Notes under the pieces: generated by a model
Databases searched by the model: none
Told to the model about the DNA's origin: nothing
What the model saw: only the letters and a program-made list of their open reading frames with translations
Position numbers and translations under genes: made by a program
Shown: positions 1 to 15,000 of the stretch, one piece after another
Position numbering within the stretch: position 1 is the first letter of the stretch
Layout: every line of letters begins with the position of its first letter
NCBI GenBank assembly: GCA_963855995.1
Contig: OY979718.1
Coordinates: 60,056,564 to 60,120,563 of the forward strand
Direction: 5' to 3'
DNA from: Muricea muricata
Lineage: Eukaryota; Cnidaria; Anthozoa; Malacalcyonacea; Plexauridae
DNA: 64,000 bases

Positions 1-3000
1 CTAACCACGAGTTACGAAATGACCATTGATCAAGATTCTGAACAAACGAATTCATGAGATATTACACAATGACTGGTACTGAGCGGAAGATTATCCTAAA
101 AGGTTGGTGGAGGACGGAGGTTTTCTATCGTATTTTATAGCGGTAGTCGGCAAGTGATATTTATCCTCATTCGACAGTTAGTCAGCAACAGTATGAACTA
201 ACCTTGAGAATTTTATTTGCTGTCTCTTTGTAGGCTTCCTTTTCAAGGGCAGAGGATGACGGGAATGTATCAACAGCTACACCAAAACTCTGGGTTGAGT
301 TGTTGGGATGACACATTAAGTAAAGAAGTTTCTTGGCCTAAATAAACACATTTTGCAGTTAATAGTGTACGAAGAGCTTTCCGAGTATTGTAAGATCTAA
401 AGGCGAATTTATATTAGACGGCGGATTTCCGTCTAAGACGGAAAACTTGTCTGACGGATATCCGTCTAATTTAAATTTTGGACGAAAAACAATTAGACAA
501 ATAAATGCGAAAACCCTGATATCTACATTTGCTGATTAAGGCGAGTTGCTAGGTTTTCAAAATGGCATCTAGAACAATGAGTGATCAGAGTGCAATACTT
601 CATTCGAGAAATAGAGATTACTTCATGGTTGGCGAGTGCGTACGATTTTTATGCACGAGTTGTGAAGGATCGTTAAACGAACGAGTGAGCGCAGCGAACG
701 AGTGAGTTTAGCGATCCTTCACAACGAGCGAATGATAAAAATCGTACAAACGAACCAACCATGAAGTAATTTGTTTATTATATGAGTATAAAGATGAGTG
801 TATAGAGATACGGATATATCTTACTGACAAAAACAAACACATAAGCAAAATATCAAAATGAAATCGCTTACCATTTATTGCTTTGTTTTCTTGCTGAAAA
901 TGAAGCCATGAGGTTTATTGCAAGTTAATGAGGCCAAGAATGTCGTCTTTATGATTTTCGGTGGTTGTTTTATCAGTGAAATTGTATTAAATCTCTCTTT
1001 TCGGTGAGTTAAAAAAATACTTGTAAAATCAGACTCCATGTACACTAGCCTGCGAGCAGGTGTTGCACGTTCGGGTCAGCCAATAAGAACACTGAACGAT
1101 AAATTTTCACTGGTGAAAAAACATCGTTCGTCCAATCAAAGGCCGTGAACGATGATTTTTCACCGAGTGAAATTTTATCGTTCTTGATGCCGATTGACTA
1201 TTGCTAATTTGGAACGATTATTACGCACAACCATATCGATGAATAAATCTCTATACTCGTATAATAAATATTTCTACCAAACTAAAGAGAAAAGTTTGTT
1301 ATAAAGCACTTCAGGGCCAGAAGCAAATGGTACAAAGTGCAAAAAACGGGGAAGGCCAATCATTGAAGAAGAGTAGCAATTTGAAAAGTTAACTGCTGCC
1401 GCTGTTTGTTGTTTTCTCGAAGAGTAAACCCAAAACCCGTCATTTACCGAATTTATATCAAGACGAGTTGTCTACGACGAGTTCTCCGTCTTAGACGAAA
1501 TCCGTCGCCTAATATAAATTCGGCTAAATTGTCGTAAGGCATTGCAATTTTAGTGAAATCGTTCGAGGGAAAAGAGCATTACCGAAATTTCGAAATATTT
1601 GATTATTCTTTGACGATACTTGATGTATTCTTGTAAGTTTATCTTTGGCACAAATATTGCAAGTTTAACTACTTTGCATATATCATTAAGTATAATATCG
1701 TTCTGCAGAAGCCTGTACGTACATACCTGTACATCTGTTATATCTGGATCCAAAAGACCTTCTGGCGAGAAAAGTAGTTTATCATCTCGGAGACATTTCT
1801 CCTTCAACCAATCTTGACTACATAGCTTTTGTAAAACACTACTTGCATACGTACATACATTTGTGTTTTCAATAACTGGAAAAAAGGAATAAAAGGAAAT
1901 ATTTTTACGGACTTTGTAAACCAAATGAAACAAGGACACACATAATAGCATGATTTAATTTCCTACAAATAGTTTTTCCTCGAATTATGTTGATGAAAGT
2001 ACGCGTTATGTCATGTGTTATGTCAGTTTATGCGCAACAGTAGCTGCCACTGTATATACTATAGTTCATTGGAAGTCGTTAGGTCATTTTGAACTCACGA
2101 AAAGAATAAAGCGCATAGTTCAAAGCAAAATTCGCAGCTACACAACAGGACTTACCCGACTTTGATGGCATAAGAGAATTAGAGAAGACATCTGTCGGTT
2201 GACCAGGTACAACATCAATAAGATCGTCCATGAATCCACGGAAAAGATCATCGTTACTTGATTCCGGTTCAGACATCCCTAGAATTATTTACAACAATTT
2301 AAATGTACAAACAGAAAAATTTTATATTTCAATCAATGCAGCGTTCAATGTTAGCTTCCAAAGTTCAGGTACAAAATAGAAAGTGTTTCTATCTCTTGTT
2401 CTGCTGGGTTTGTTGGCAGAATTTGGCGCTGTAGTACAGTACTTTACTGTCACAGAGGCATAACTAGAGCGATAATTGTTATTAGGAATTCAAATCCAAT
2501 TGATTTCAAAAGATACTTGTTGGGCAGAACATAAATATATAAAGAAACACTCCCTTCCTAAGTAATGCTTTAGTTATGGGGCGGTGTACTCCTCCTCAAG
2601 GAAAGGAATGGACTTATAGACAATAGTGAAAATTTATATTACAAACTTATTTCAATCAGAGCGATACGTACTACTTTCGGCTTCCGAAAACTTCATGATT
2701 GTTTTCAAAACATTAATTATAACATTGGCTTGAACGTTTTCCTGTGCGGCTGACAAAAGAACTCCGTCGGGCGAGATTTCACAGGAATATTTTTCACTTT
2801 GATACGGTGAGATGGAGGAAGCTTGTGAACGATCCAGTAATTTATACAACAATTGACATGTCAACTGAGCACCAGCTTCTGCCTCAGGGATCACTTTGTT
2901 ACCTGTAAGTAAAAATATTTTAAATTCTAGTTTGTAAACCCAGGTTTATAAGATGATAATATATAGCACTGGCTAATCCTCTCAAAATGTTTATTAGCCA

Positions 3001-6000
3001 GCTTTATGAAACCGTCTTAACTATATGCTCACTTTAGTAGTGATTTCTGTAACTGACAACCTGTAATCCTATTATTTAGTTCTCAGGGATATTTTAAATT
3101 AAACATTATAGATAGCAGCTTTGAGATATGACTAATTTCCGATGTCAGCAATAATTCCAAATTGAAATTAGTTAAAGTTGATTGTGAATGACTATGTACA
3201 ATAATTGTGAGGTTGATTTTTACCTGAATCTACAGCATCACGCAAGGCCGGTAGCAACGCATGACAAATAAGATCATCAAGCGAGAAACAACTTCTTGAA
3301 ATAAGTACAGATGCAAATGTACAAATGCATTCATGGGTTGAAGATTCACTAACCTATATAAAAAAATCCAAATATGTTTCATACTTTCTCTGAAGATAAT
3401 GGTCGGTTAACGTATGAAATTGAAACACCCAAATTATTGGCTTCGCAGTGCATTTCAAAACGCGTATAATAGCTATATTCGGTTGCATTCGAGTTGCAAG
3501 GGCAAGGTCCACAATAATAGTCTTGTTACATTTCCTGCATTTAAATCTCAGACACAGATAGCGCCTGGATACTCAACGCCAAGGACGTGGTGAACATTCA
3601 AATACGTAATCTGCATATTAACATAATTATCTGATTCATTGACGCAGATTATTTCGTATCCCATTTTATTTCGTACTCTCAGTTAAGTACTCACATCGAT
3701 ATCTTCTAGAAGTTCTACATATCCGTTTTGAGTGGCGCCAGTTGAATAACAGAATGCTTTTATCGCGGTTATCCATTGCGATGATAAGCCTCTAAAATGT
3801 GCAGTGATTTCAGCGCAAAGAACACCAATGTCGTATAATCTAAAATAAACGAAAATGGTTTGACTGTGACATGTACTTTGATCACAACAGTACGTATATC
3901 TAATCAAATCCCTAGTTTTATAGTCACTGCAAGTTGTCAAAACTTGATTTCATGTTTAGCAATTATCACTAACAATCTGAACGTCCATGATCCTACACGT
4001 TTTCTCCACACATATCTAAACCGTTGATTATTCAATACACGATTATCGAAAACTTAGACAGTACAAACTTTAACGCCACCATACCTTTCCCTGTTTTGAC
4101 AGGGAATGCACACATTCACCAATGCGTTACACACCAAACTGTACAAACGAACTGGGTTTTCTTGCACCATTATTTGTTTCCAAATTATATCCAATTTCTC
4201 CCTTCTTTAAAAAAAGGAAAACGATATTTGTACATAATTAACAAAACGGCCAACAACAATGTTGTTTCAGATTGTACCGTAAAGGGGCATCACGCGATAG
4301 TTAATTCGAGCTTGGCACTTATTACCATTTATCACCTCAAATAAATCTGAAGCACGAAGATCCATACTACAATACCATAGAATACATAGAAGGGCCACTC
4401 GCGTCGGAGCCTTTGAAGTTTTTGAAGCCGCGCATGTCGTTACGCGCAGACCGGAAATTGACCGCTCTAATAACTCGCAGCCAGTGAAAGCCGTCAATTT
4501 GTTAGAAATTTGTACTACAGAATGGTTATTTGGCTGAATAAATCGGGGTTTTTTCGTGAACGGATGATTCGAATCTTAAACTATGGCCGCTGGTTGTAAA
4601 CTGAAGGTTAGTGAATACATTTCTGTTGATTACATGATGTCTGAAGACATTAAAGAAATGCTAAACGCGAAATTTAAGCGTATTAATACGTGTTGTTTAC
4701 TTTGTATGATACTACTAGTTTATTTATTGCAAAAATTCCATGTCTTCGAAGACTTAATATTGTAGTAGCAGGAACAAATGTGCGATCGTGTCCGTCAAGT
4801 TCAATAAATGCTTTTGTATTTTATACATGATTCATAAAAAACGTATTTGCACTTCAAATGAACTGGAGTTCAATCATTATGTCAACTGGTTTAAGCAAAG
4901 ATATAAAGGAACTAAACATTTTTAAATTATCAAATTACAGATGTGCAACTTTTATATACTATTTGTCTTTTCTTTTCTAGGAGGAAAAATCGCGATTGGC
5001 AAGCTTCAAAGAGTAAAATAGCACAACCCACTCTTTTAATTTAAATAATTAGGAATTGTAAAGTTTTGTAAATAGCTGACATCTCAATAAATTGGACTTG
5101 TTGATCTACCTGTCCCTGTCTGATGGAAAACGGAAAGAACTCAGCTCTGGATGACTTTGTTAGCTGTTTGAACAGTTTATAGAAGAGCAAAATGTGCTGC
5201 TTCCACATACCTTGCTGTTTTGAACTATTTGCGGCCATTTACCATTAAACACAGAGAGAGAAATATAGACAAAATATTTTGAAAAGCAACCTTGATAGTA
5301 GGGTAAATAGAAATAAAAGGTTTTGTAGTGTAGTGTAGACCTGTACAGTACCAGACAATTTATAGTATAGTCATCAGACATGTGGCGTTTCTTCTAAACA
5401 AGAGTCAGCCCAAAAATCCAAGTTCTTGTTATATTTTTCAGGTTTTTAAGTTATTGTCACCCTGGAAAAATATTGAGACCCTGGAAAAATGTTGCCCCTT
5501 GCCCAACAAAGTTTTGCACCAACAGATCACCACTGTTTATGTATGCTGGGTGCATGGTCAGACCCCACACAATGATCAACATTAACTCCTATTGTATCCA
5601 TCCCAAAATTACATAATGTATTTTCTCATCAGTCATAAACCATACACCATTTTGTAATTGATCAAATGGTCTCATATATTTATTTTACAAAGTAAATGCT
5701 TTTATACACTACATATATTATAGACTATTGCACTAGTCTATTAAGATATTGATTTATTGGAAAATAATTTTAAATACACTACCCTTTTGATGTTATTGAC
5801 ACAAAAATTGGGCTATTGCATTTAATATCCGCACCCCTAGGTTGAGGACATCGGAATTCTTCGGGAGAAATTTTAAAGATGATACAAAGGCTTATATGTA
5901 TTGTATGAGTTGAAGACTCCGGATGTCTTTAGGGGTATTAAATTTTGGTAGCAGAATTCTTTAGGGGTATATAAAAATTGGGTTTCTTCAGGGGAGTGGA

Positions 6001-9000
6001 AAATGCTAGGACCTCAACCCGGGGAATACAGATATTAAATGCAATGGCCCAGTAGTATGATCTAGCTATTACAGTAAAATAAATTATTTACTCATTATTC
6101 TCTTTACAGTAACATCAAAAGGGTAGTGTATTTAAAATTATTTTCAAAATGTTTTACCATGTGTGAGAATTAGGTATCCATTGACATGTAGACTTGTCAG
6201 TTGATCACAAGTTCAAATTCTGCTGGTCAGATGTCTGCATCAGATACTTCAGGAGAGTTCTTTAAGATTATTTAATTCATAATCGTGATATTTTAATTAC
6301 ATAAAATAAATGACATTATTTTCCTGATAAGACTTGAAATAAACTTCGAAAATCGAAATAAACAACATAGTATACGCGTCGCCTGTTAGCATTTCATTCA
6401 GATACTTCACACAAAATATCAAATTACCTCCTAAATATTCGTTGCTTTCCATGCTTGCCACAATAACAATTTAGGCTTACTTTGACTCCGCAGATAGTTG
6501 TAGTATTTTGATATTCCAATCTTTCATTTCCGAAAAATAGTTGATTTTGTGATAAAAAAGTACATTTCGTAATATAAATCCCTATTACACTGACTGACTT
6601 TTACTGGCTGCGCAGCTTGAGAGATCCCGCGCGTGCGCACTGAAAATTGGTTACGCGTTGTATACGCGAGTGGCCCTTCTATGTATTCTTATTGTATGAC
6701 AATACCCTAACCAATGCTGTAATTCGATTAGATATACTATAGTAATTGTACTAATAAATATACTAAACGTATACTACTCTTTTAATTCAAACGATTGAAA
6801 ATTCAAGCTAATGGATTGAATTTTCATTCTTTTTGGGATTGTTTTAAGGGATCATACGTCTTCTGTTAAAAGGTAATCTAATTGAGTGACATATTTCAAT
6901 CGATTGGAACACTGAAAGAGTATCCCTCAATCTATATTCAATCTATTAGATTAAAAAATAGTCTATCAGATTGAAGAATTCTTCAAACTTTTGAGATTGA
7001 AAAAATCCCTCACACCAATCTTTTAAATTAAGAGAGTAACTCCAGCGTAATAATTATATTTTATATACTAGGTGTATCATAAAAAGGTAAGCGCTTTGGA
7101 ATGCTCTGACCCGTTCATTATTTAATCTTTCAGAGTCGGAACGACCAGGCTTTTAGCTTTCGATAGTCACAATTTTTGTGAAATTTGAAAAAATTGGGCA
7201 ATTACGAATCAAATGAAAATAACTTGTCGAAATCCCATATTTTCAACTCTGAACAAAAGAAAATGCCACTAATCATTTACCCGCCACAAGAAACAATTAA
7301 CGAAGCTAATGAGATTTAAACTAAAATTTGTAAAATTTAATTCCCAAATGGGATTAAATTTCAACAGATTTCGATAAATTTCCAACTTTTTTTTATACAC
7401 CCTGTACAATTGTAAAGTCGAACCTTTTGCACCGAGAACAAACTACAACGTAGCACATATACCTTGAATCTTCCAAGAATGAGTCAAGAAAAGACGAAGA
7501 ATCCCATTGGGTACCAGGCTTCATAAGTGAAGTGGCGAAATAACAAATTGTCTCTTTGATTCTATTACAAGCTGTATCAAAGCTGTGAATTGACTTGCTC
7601 TAAAAAAATTGAAGTTTACATTTTTAATTTTCTTGCTTGCAGTTAGTTCACACCAGACATTAGCAAAAACAGTCATTAACCTATTGCCACACATGGAATA
7701 TAGCTATTGCGATCGTTTGATCGCAGTTAGCCCAATGTACTTAAATTTTAGAGAACAGAGTTTGCTTTTAAAATTCACCGCAATGCGCTGCTGGTGCTGT
7801 AAAATCATATTCTCGTGATTTGTTTTCAAATTTATACTGGCCGAGCAACGGACTAAGCAGAGGACTGAAACTGACGTACGGTCCGCACACTGTTTGCATT
7901 CGGGAGACTGAAACTGACGTACGGTCTAATCGCTACACTCATACAAAGTTAGAAAACATCCAAATTACATCCAAAGATATCCATTATTTTATAGGCATAA
8001 TTTTTTAAAAGACGTCGACTTTGAGAACCTGCATATTTCGAAAAAGAAACAAAATAGTGATAACGTAATTTTCGCTCATCTCGAAATGTTGTTCTGTCGC
8101 ATTTAAAATTGGTTCAACGATTTTTTCTTCACAATGGCACTTTAACACTTAGCACACACTAGACATCAGCAAAAACAGTCATTAGCCGAAAGAAAAGTGA
8201 AAGAAAATTAATGTTATCAAGACAAAATTTTGTAGTTACGCGGTTCAGGGTAGCCATATAATAAAAGTATTTTATTTGCAGCAATAATGTGATCCAGTTT
8301 TTAAACTGAGCAGCATTTGCTTGCAACATTTGTTTGTCTTACAGTACATCAGTCACATTAAATCGAACAGAAGAACGTTTTGGGCCACTCGGTGTTAAGT
8401 TTTTATGGCATACGATGTATAATGAGAGCGAATTTAGATTTGTTTTTGTTTTCTAGTAAAAATGATCCAATATAACCAGGTTTAGTAACATAGAATGACT
8501 TTAGATAATTAAGTACGCGAATCGACTTACCTTTACATAGGCACAGTTTGTGTAAAGGTGAAAGAGATACGTAAGAATACATCTTTCCGATGACGTACAA
8601 AATGCTGGATCAGAAATATTCTCCACCGTTCGAAGTAGCCTAAAAATTTAAATAAGGAAATTTAACATGAACAATTAAAAATTTGCATTGAATAAAGAAA
8701 CCCTGTTTACAGGCCTGTTTGCTTGCGAATGTTTCATGTTCTTCATGCAAATCCATGCACGATCTCAGAAGTGAATATCGCTTGCTTTAGACGTTTTTAA
8801 TTAAACCGTAGTGTATCAAGTAGTAAGTCATTACATAGATTTCAAATTATTCTTACCCAAAAAAGGTCCTTAATGCCAACTCATTATCTAGCAAGAGAAT
8901 AGACTGATGTTTTTGCAAGGCAGCCAGCACAAGTAAAGATTTCGTGGGCAATGTTCCATAAACAGATGTTTCTTGTGGGACACTAGCATTATAATTCACT

Positions 9001-12000
9001 TCATTTTGTGTTTCTAACAGTTCCACAAGATAATCTAAAAGATCAGGAATATTACTGCACATGTCACAGAGATCTATAATAAACGATAATTGGCCATAAG
9101 TGGGAAAATGTTCAGCCATTCCGTAGTTCTTGTTGCTATTAGAAGCCATTTCTTTTGAAGACGCCGCACACTTGATAGCCCATGCGCACTGATCAAATAT
9201 CGGAAAGGAGCGAAATTTTCTTAAGCAAAAAGGAAAATAGGTATTAGTTAGGATATCTTTAGGAAGTAATTATGCGGAAAGAGAGGGGAAACCATATCTT
9301 CAATTCGAGAGTTCAAAAAGCAGGACAGACAGGACTTTAACAACGCAATGCGAATTTTTCGATTTCAACGTCTTTTAGCTTTAAATCTGTTCTATTTTTC
9401 TCCAGTCTACGGGAAGACGTGAACAATTCAAGCTATTTGGTGTGTAGTTCTAGCAAAATTTCTTTCCGTTGGTGGTTTTATTTGCTTTTGAAAATTGAAA
9501 AATCCCGTCGCGTTGTGAAATAGCTGTGTTACTCAGGGAATTACTTTTGTAGTATTAAACTTGTCCTCGCAAGTTTTCTATCTGCCCTCGATGGCGTTTC
9601 ATAAAGACATAATTTCGTGTTTATAGGTGAAAGTAAGCAATAATCCGTCATGCTTTGCGCGCTCATAGTTTACAGTTTACGCTTTTGGAAGGAGAGCCTT
9701 TACACAGTTAGCCGTATATATAGTCTTAATTACAACCAATTGCGGAATACGGTCTTAGGGGTTTTGGGTTCTCCTTAGCCAAAAGATTATATCATCCATT
9801 TTAAAGTTTCTTATAATTTATTCATGTGCTTCGCATTGGCTTAGTGGAGCATAACTAGAAAGCAACTCCTTATACCAATTTTTATATGTTGTATGTGCAT
9901 ACCTGTACAATATTTGCTTTTTCTCAGTTAGATGTTTTATTTTATCATCTTCAAGATCACTGCCCTCGTATTCACCAAGTTCTTTGACAAAATTAACCAG
10001 CTCTTTTCCAAAATCTTTTGTTGTTTTTATTGCTGTTGTCCTCGGTTTTCCAACTCCATATAACATTACCAGACGTTGATTAAACTCGTGAGTGTTTTCC
10101 TCTTTCAGGATTGGAAAATGTTTGACATAGAGATCATGCCGTGACTTTTCTTTGGGTTTGGGAGTTTGTTCAACTGACACACTCGTGGTGCTCGGTTTTT
10201 CACTTCTGAACTCATCAAACTTGAATGCAGAAGATGCTAAAATAATGAACGTAAGTAGCTGGGTTAAAAAATTCTGTGCATCAGTTAAACTTTGGTGTTT
10301 AATTTAGTTTCAAGCGGCTTTTCTCTTGTTGCGGGTTTGGATCATAAGAGGCAAATTGTGTCATGTACTGCACGTCCTCTTTCCGGCGTGAATATTGTCC
10401 GCGTGCTAAATGCTACGAGAACAGATGAGAGGTAAAATACTTCGTGAAAACATATAACCTGTAAACGGGGAGACAAGAGCGTCATCCGGTGGTTCAGTAT
10501 CTTGATAAAACAATTTCTGCAACTGTTCACGATGCAGCCTCAATTCTTTTTCAAGTTCTAATTGTTTGTTAAGTTCACTTGCGCTATCTGATGAACGGCG
10601 ACTATCCTACAAGAGATATAATTATTCCGCTCAGCAATGCATAAATATAATGAGGGTCAAAAGCAAGTTCTGCTTATAAAGAAACTTCCTTAACATGCCT
10701 CTATGAAGAATGCCTTTCAAGCAACATCAAAACGAGGTCTGTACGACAAACTCGTAATAAACACGTAAATTGCGGTCTGCTGAACGGGAAAGATAATCGT
10801 GTACCGTGACGTCACGATAAAGAATAAATTATAACATAATTATTCACAAAAATGATAATTATGCAAATTCAATCATGAACCATGTAACATTGCTTGAGTT
10901 CTGATTCTTGAGTTCTTATGGCGCAAACAAAGTTAATAATTGTAATACGAGTTCAATCATTTGTAATACACTTCGGCGCTGTCTTGTTTTTAACGGTATA
11001 AATACACGGGATAATTAGCCAAAATAAATTCAGCAAACAATCCAATCATAATCCGCATAAGATTGTCAGTAAGACTCAAACCTTGTTAACCAATCACAAA
11101 ACAACTACTTATATTCACGTCAGTAAACGTCACTGTACACGATTAACTTCGCAAATCAGCAGACTGAATTTCCACAAAAATTCGGGCTGCGAGCAAGCTG
11201 GAATAATATTCATTTCTACAACAGTTTACTTCAAGTACAGAACATGCAACACCGCATATTTAGCACTAAAAAGTTTATTCGGGTCATTCTTGCCCTAAAA
11301 CAACTATAGAGAAATACGTCTACCTCAATTACTGTTTCGTGTAACAACTCCGGATTCCTTCCATCCAGTTTCCCTGAACTATCTTGAGAGGATAAAGTAT
11401 TCTCGGATCCTGAATGTGTACTGGAAGTGGATTCAAGATCACCACGGGATATCAACGTACATAAATATGAATCATGTGAAAATACATCAAGTCGAATCAG
11501 TTCACCATACAACATAACCAATTGATTGAATCGGATGCTATTTTGTTCCTCATCGCCTGAAGAACGAAAAAGAAATAAACCAAATTCTAACGTGCACTTT
11601 TCACTCTTATATTTGCACTGCCAATGTCACTTAGAAAAATTCTATATAGCTTGCCTTTGAGTTGCCATCAGCACGCCAGCCGTGCATAATTTTAATGTAT
11701 CAACCGTCAATATCGCAATTAAATATGAGGATAAAATGTCTCAGGAAGCTGCCTCACAAATTTAGTTTCAACAAATTTTACAGAGAACAGTCGCGGTAGT
11801 AAAAATATGCATAAACATATTTCATTTTCTTCGTAAGGAAGAAATGAATGGGAGGCAAGGATCTTAAAAGTCGTACAACATCTATCTAATGCTTCATACT
11901 CTGGTGGCAGCTACGCAATATCAGCTACACAATACTACGGTCAACATACCCCAGACTGGAGCATACTGGTCCAAATATTTCAAAGCAACATTGTGGAAGT

Positions 12001-15000
12001 GCGGATTAGGCTGTGATTGAGATGTTTTGGACATCGTTTCATCTTCTTCATCTCCACCGTCTCTTTGTTCTTGCTGAAAATAACATTCTTCATTCGATGA
12101 CAAATATATGGAGTGCGACCACTTTTGCACGCACGTAACATAGTTCATATACATGCAGAACTTCTGTGGGACACATCTAGAGGCAACTGGGGCGTTATCA
12201 TGCCGTCATTGTGATGTAAATGGTCTATTTGAACGTAAATATTGCTCTGCAATTCCAATAATTTTGTCAAACAAGTTCAAGAAAATGGAAGGTAGTTCCT
12301 TACCAAATCAAGTAAATCAGACTGTCTTTTCTTGATTAATTTTGCTACAATGACAGCTCTGTGTTTTCCAAACCGATGACTACTTGTAGCCCACTGTATT
12401 AGAAGTATAGTTGTAACTTCATCTATTGGAGATACCTATTAAAAGGTAGAGAAATATTAATACATAATCATAGTTAAATAAAATCACAAAACCATTAGTC
12501 ATAGCAAATATGGCTGGCGTTTCCAGGCTTTTAAAAATTTCCACCGTGAAGTGTAATTATATAGGGAGAGGGGAGGGGAGGGGGGAAAGGGTGATATCTT
12601 CCAATCATTGGCGAGATTCTGCATTCTGAAAAATAGTTACAGTGATATATGTTTGCTTACTATAAGCTAGTTTTTATTTGAGATCCATCAACACGACTGT
12701 AAAGAAGATTGCAGCCCAAATCTCCTAGCGGCCTTTTTGTGGCCCTCTAACAAAGATGTCACACACGATAAACATCCTCCTACCGTTGAACAATCGTCTG
12801 GCAAGCTTTCAAAGACTTTCCCATAAAGATCATCAATACTGACAGGTTTATTGTGATCTCCTGCATCCAGGTGATCTAAAATTTCTAGAAGTTTGCTGGC
12901 GTCCATGACTGAAACGTAAGAAGCATCATTTGTATATACATAGTACATTCTTTGCTAATATTTTTCATTTAGATTGGCTATCAGAAAAGGGTTTTTTTCT
13001 AAACACAGTGCCAAAAATAGAGATACCCTGCTATAAAAGAATTACAAAAAGACATTTTGACACAAGCCTTCACGCTGTATAATTTCTTCATGTGCATGTA
13101 AATTATTAAGTAGAATTACCGTAGCAATGTTTTTCGCTCAACTTGGAAAAGAAAGAGCACTAGTGAGTTTCTCAAGATAATTTACTCGTCATAGACACTT
13201 CCCGAATTTGCTTGAGTGCATACGAAACAATAGCTTGAAATCGAGGCGGGGTATGAAGCCTATTGAAAAGAAGTGTTTTTTATGCCCACATAATAAATTC
13301 GGGAAGTGCCTATTAGGATAGGACTTCGATCGTATTTGAAAGCCTCCCTCGCATATCATTTTTTATGTATCCTGGTGTTGTGTACTTACGTGAAAATAAT
13401 GTTTGTGGTGATACATAAATATCTGGCAGGCACTAAATTAAATTGATATCGAACGAACTAGACCATGTTCGAGAATTTCACAACTTCAAACCGACCTGAC
13501 CGCGCAGCCCAGTTGGCGCAGAGCATTGGGACAGCATTTCAAAGACCATACAGGCTTGATTTCCGCCGTGGTCAGGTTTTGAATATAAACTGGGAGTACG
13601 ACCACAATCATCACACATGTTTTTCCCAAATTGCACAAACCATATACTAGTACATTTACAAAGTCACTGATTAAATAGTTAATTTTGAAGATGCCTGATA
13701 CAAATTATCAGAATACAATACAATACAATCATAAATTAAAATACAACACTCGCGCAGTTTTTGCATTAATTTATTGCGCCTGGTATTTGCTAACCTGTGT
13801 TGTTATTGCAATCAACAACCCATCTTCTTTCAACAGCTTTACTTCGAGCCTTTATTTCCTCTTCTTTTGACACAAGAAGTTCTTCAATCTAAACACATAA
13901 CGTATTAAGAATTGTAATCAGAGACTATTCACAATAGTTTTTTGCCCCACGATAAAACGGTCATTTTAGCATCACGTTCATAAAAATAATTTACACTGCG
14001 ATGATCACTACACAAAAAAGTCTACGATTCTGTTTGTACCATACACACTTTACTGTAACTACCGTACAAAATTAATTAATCAGTTAGGTTAATCAGAAAA
14101 CAACCGTTGAAACACTTATACATTTTGAGTCATGGACACTATATGCAAGTTTACATCAGACTTTCTGCTGTGAGTTTGTGCACAGTATCCCCACGAATGT
14201 GTAGCACAAATAAGAAACTAAAAAATGCGCTAAAAACTAAAAGACCAAACGTTATTCACTCAAACGTTAACGCAAATTTCAAATTTTATTTCAAATTGAT
14301 CTAACAATTAAAATAGCGTAATTGGTATGCAAATACAGCTATTACAATTAAAGTTGTTTTTTCAGAAGCGTAAGCTGTGAGCTATAAGCGCGCAAGGAAT
14401 GATGGATTATTGTTTTCTTACGTCCTGATACCCAGGGAATTACCTTTTTAGCCGTCGTAGGTTTCCTTAGTGCCCTCGGTGCTGTTTCAAAGAAGTAAGC
14501 AATCACCCAACAACCCTTGCGCGCTCATATAGTTTACACTTTACGCTTTTGGAAGGACAAGCTTAATTGAATTAGCTTTAATGATTAATGATTCAATTAG
14601 TAAGATAACAGATCAATAGGCAAATGAATATAAATTCGACCAAACGTCTTTTTCTCACTTAGGCTTGTTTAAGCTTACATGTTTATAATTTTTGAAACAC
14701 TATAGATCTTAGGAGGTAAGCAAACAGCGTATACTAGTTTTAAGTTGTAGATCTCGCTATAATACTGGATCGCTTGTTCAAAAGCCGGTTTACTTAACTC
14801 TAGGTTAACGTAAAATTCACAGGAAATACATTTTTGAAATAAGTGGAAGTGTAGAAATACAGAAACAAGAACAATGTGTTAATTCGTGGTTAACGCTAAC
14901 TCAGTTTTGAACAACATGGCCATTAACTATTCCGTGTTTACCCTCGTTAGTTTGAAAAGAAACGTACCTGCTTCTTAAGCATGGGCGATGTCAAACCAGA

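Larger units (their letters stand above)
4379..6689. mobile_element. 2.3-kb element with ~26-bp terminal inverted repeats
   Basis: AGAATACATAGAAGGGCCAC at the left (continuing CTCGCGT) is matched by its complement at 6664-6689. It fills most of the MED12 intron between exons 20 and 21. Inside are CpG-bearing ends, a possible two-exon mini-ORF (4583-5016) and a nested MITE (5759-6147). The inverted match extends slightly past the ends, so the target duplication is unclear. No transposase domain is visible. Confidence 0.6.

Noticed and set aside
13465..13650. Plus-strand open frame [16 protein letters not shown]...
   Set aside because: It overlaps the tRNA-derived SINE and lies in a MED12 intron; no splice or domain support.
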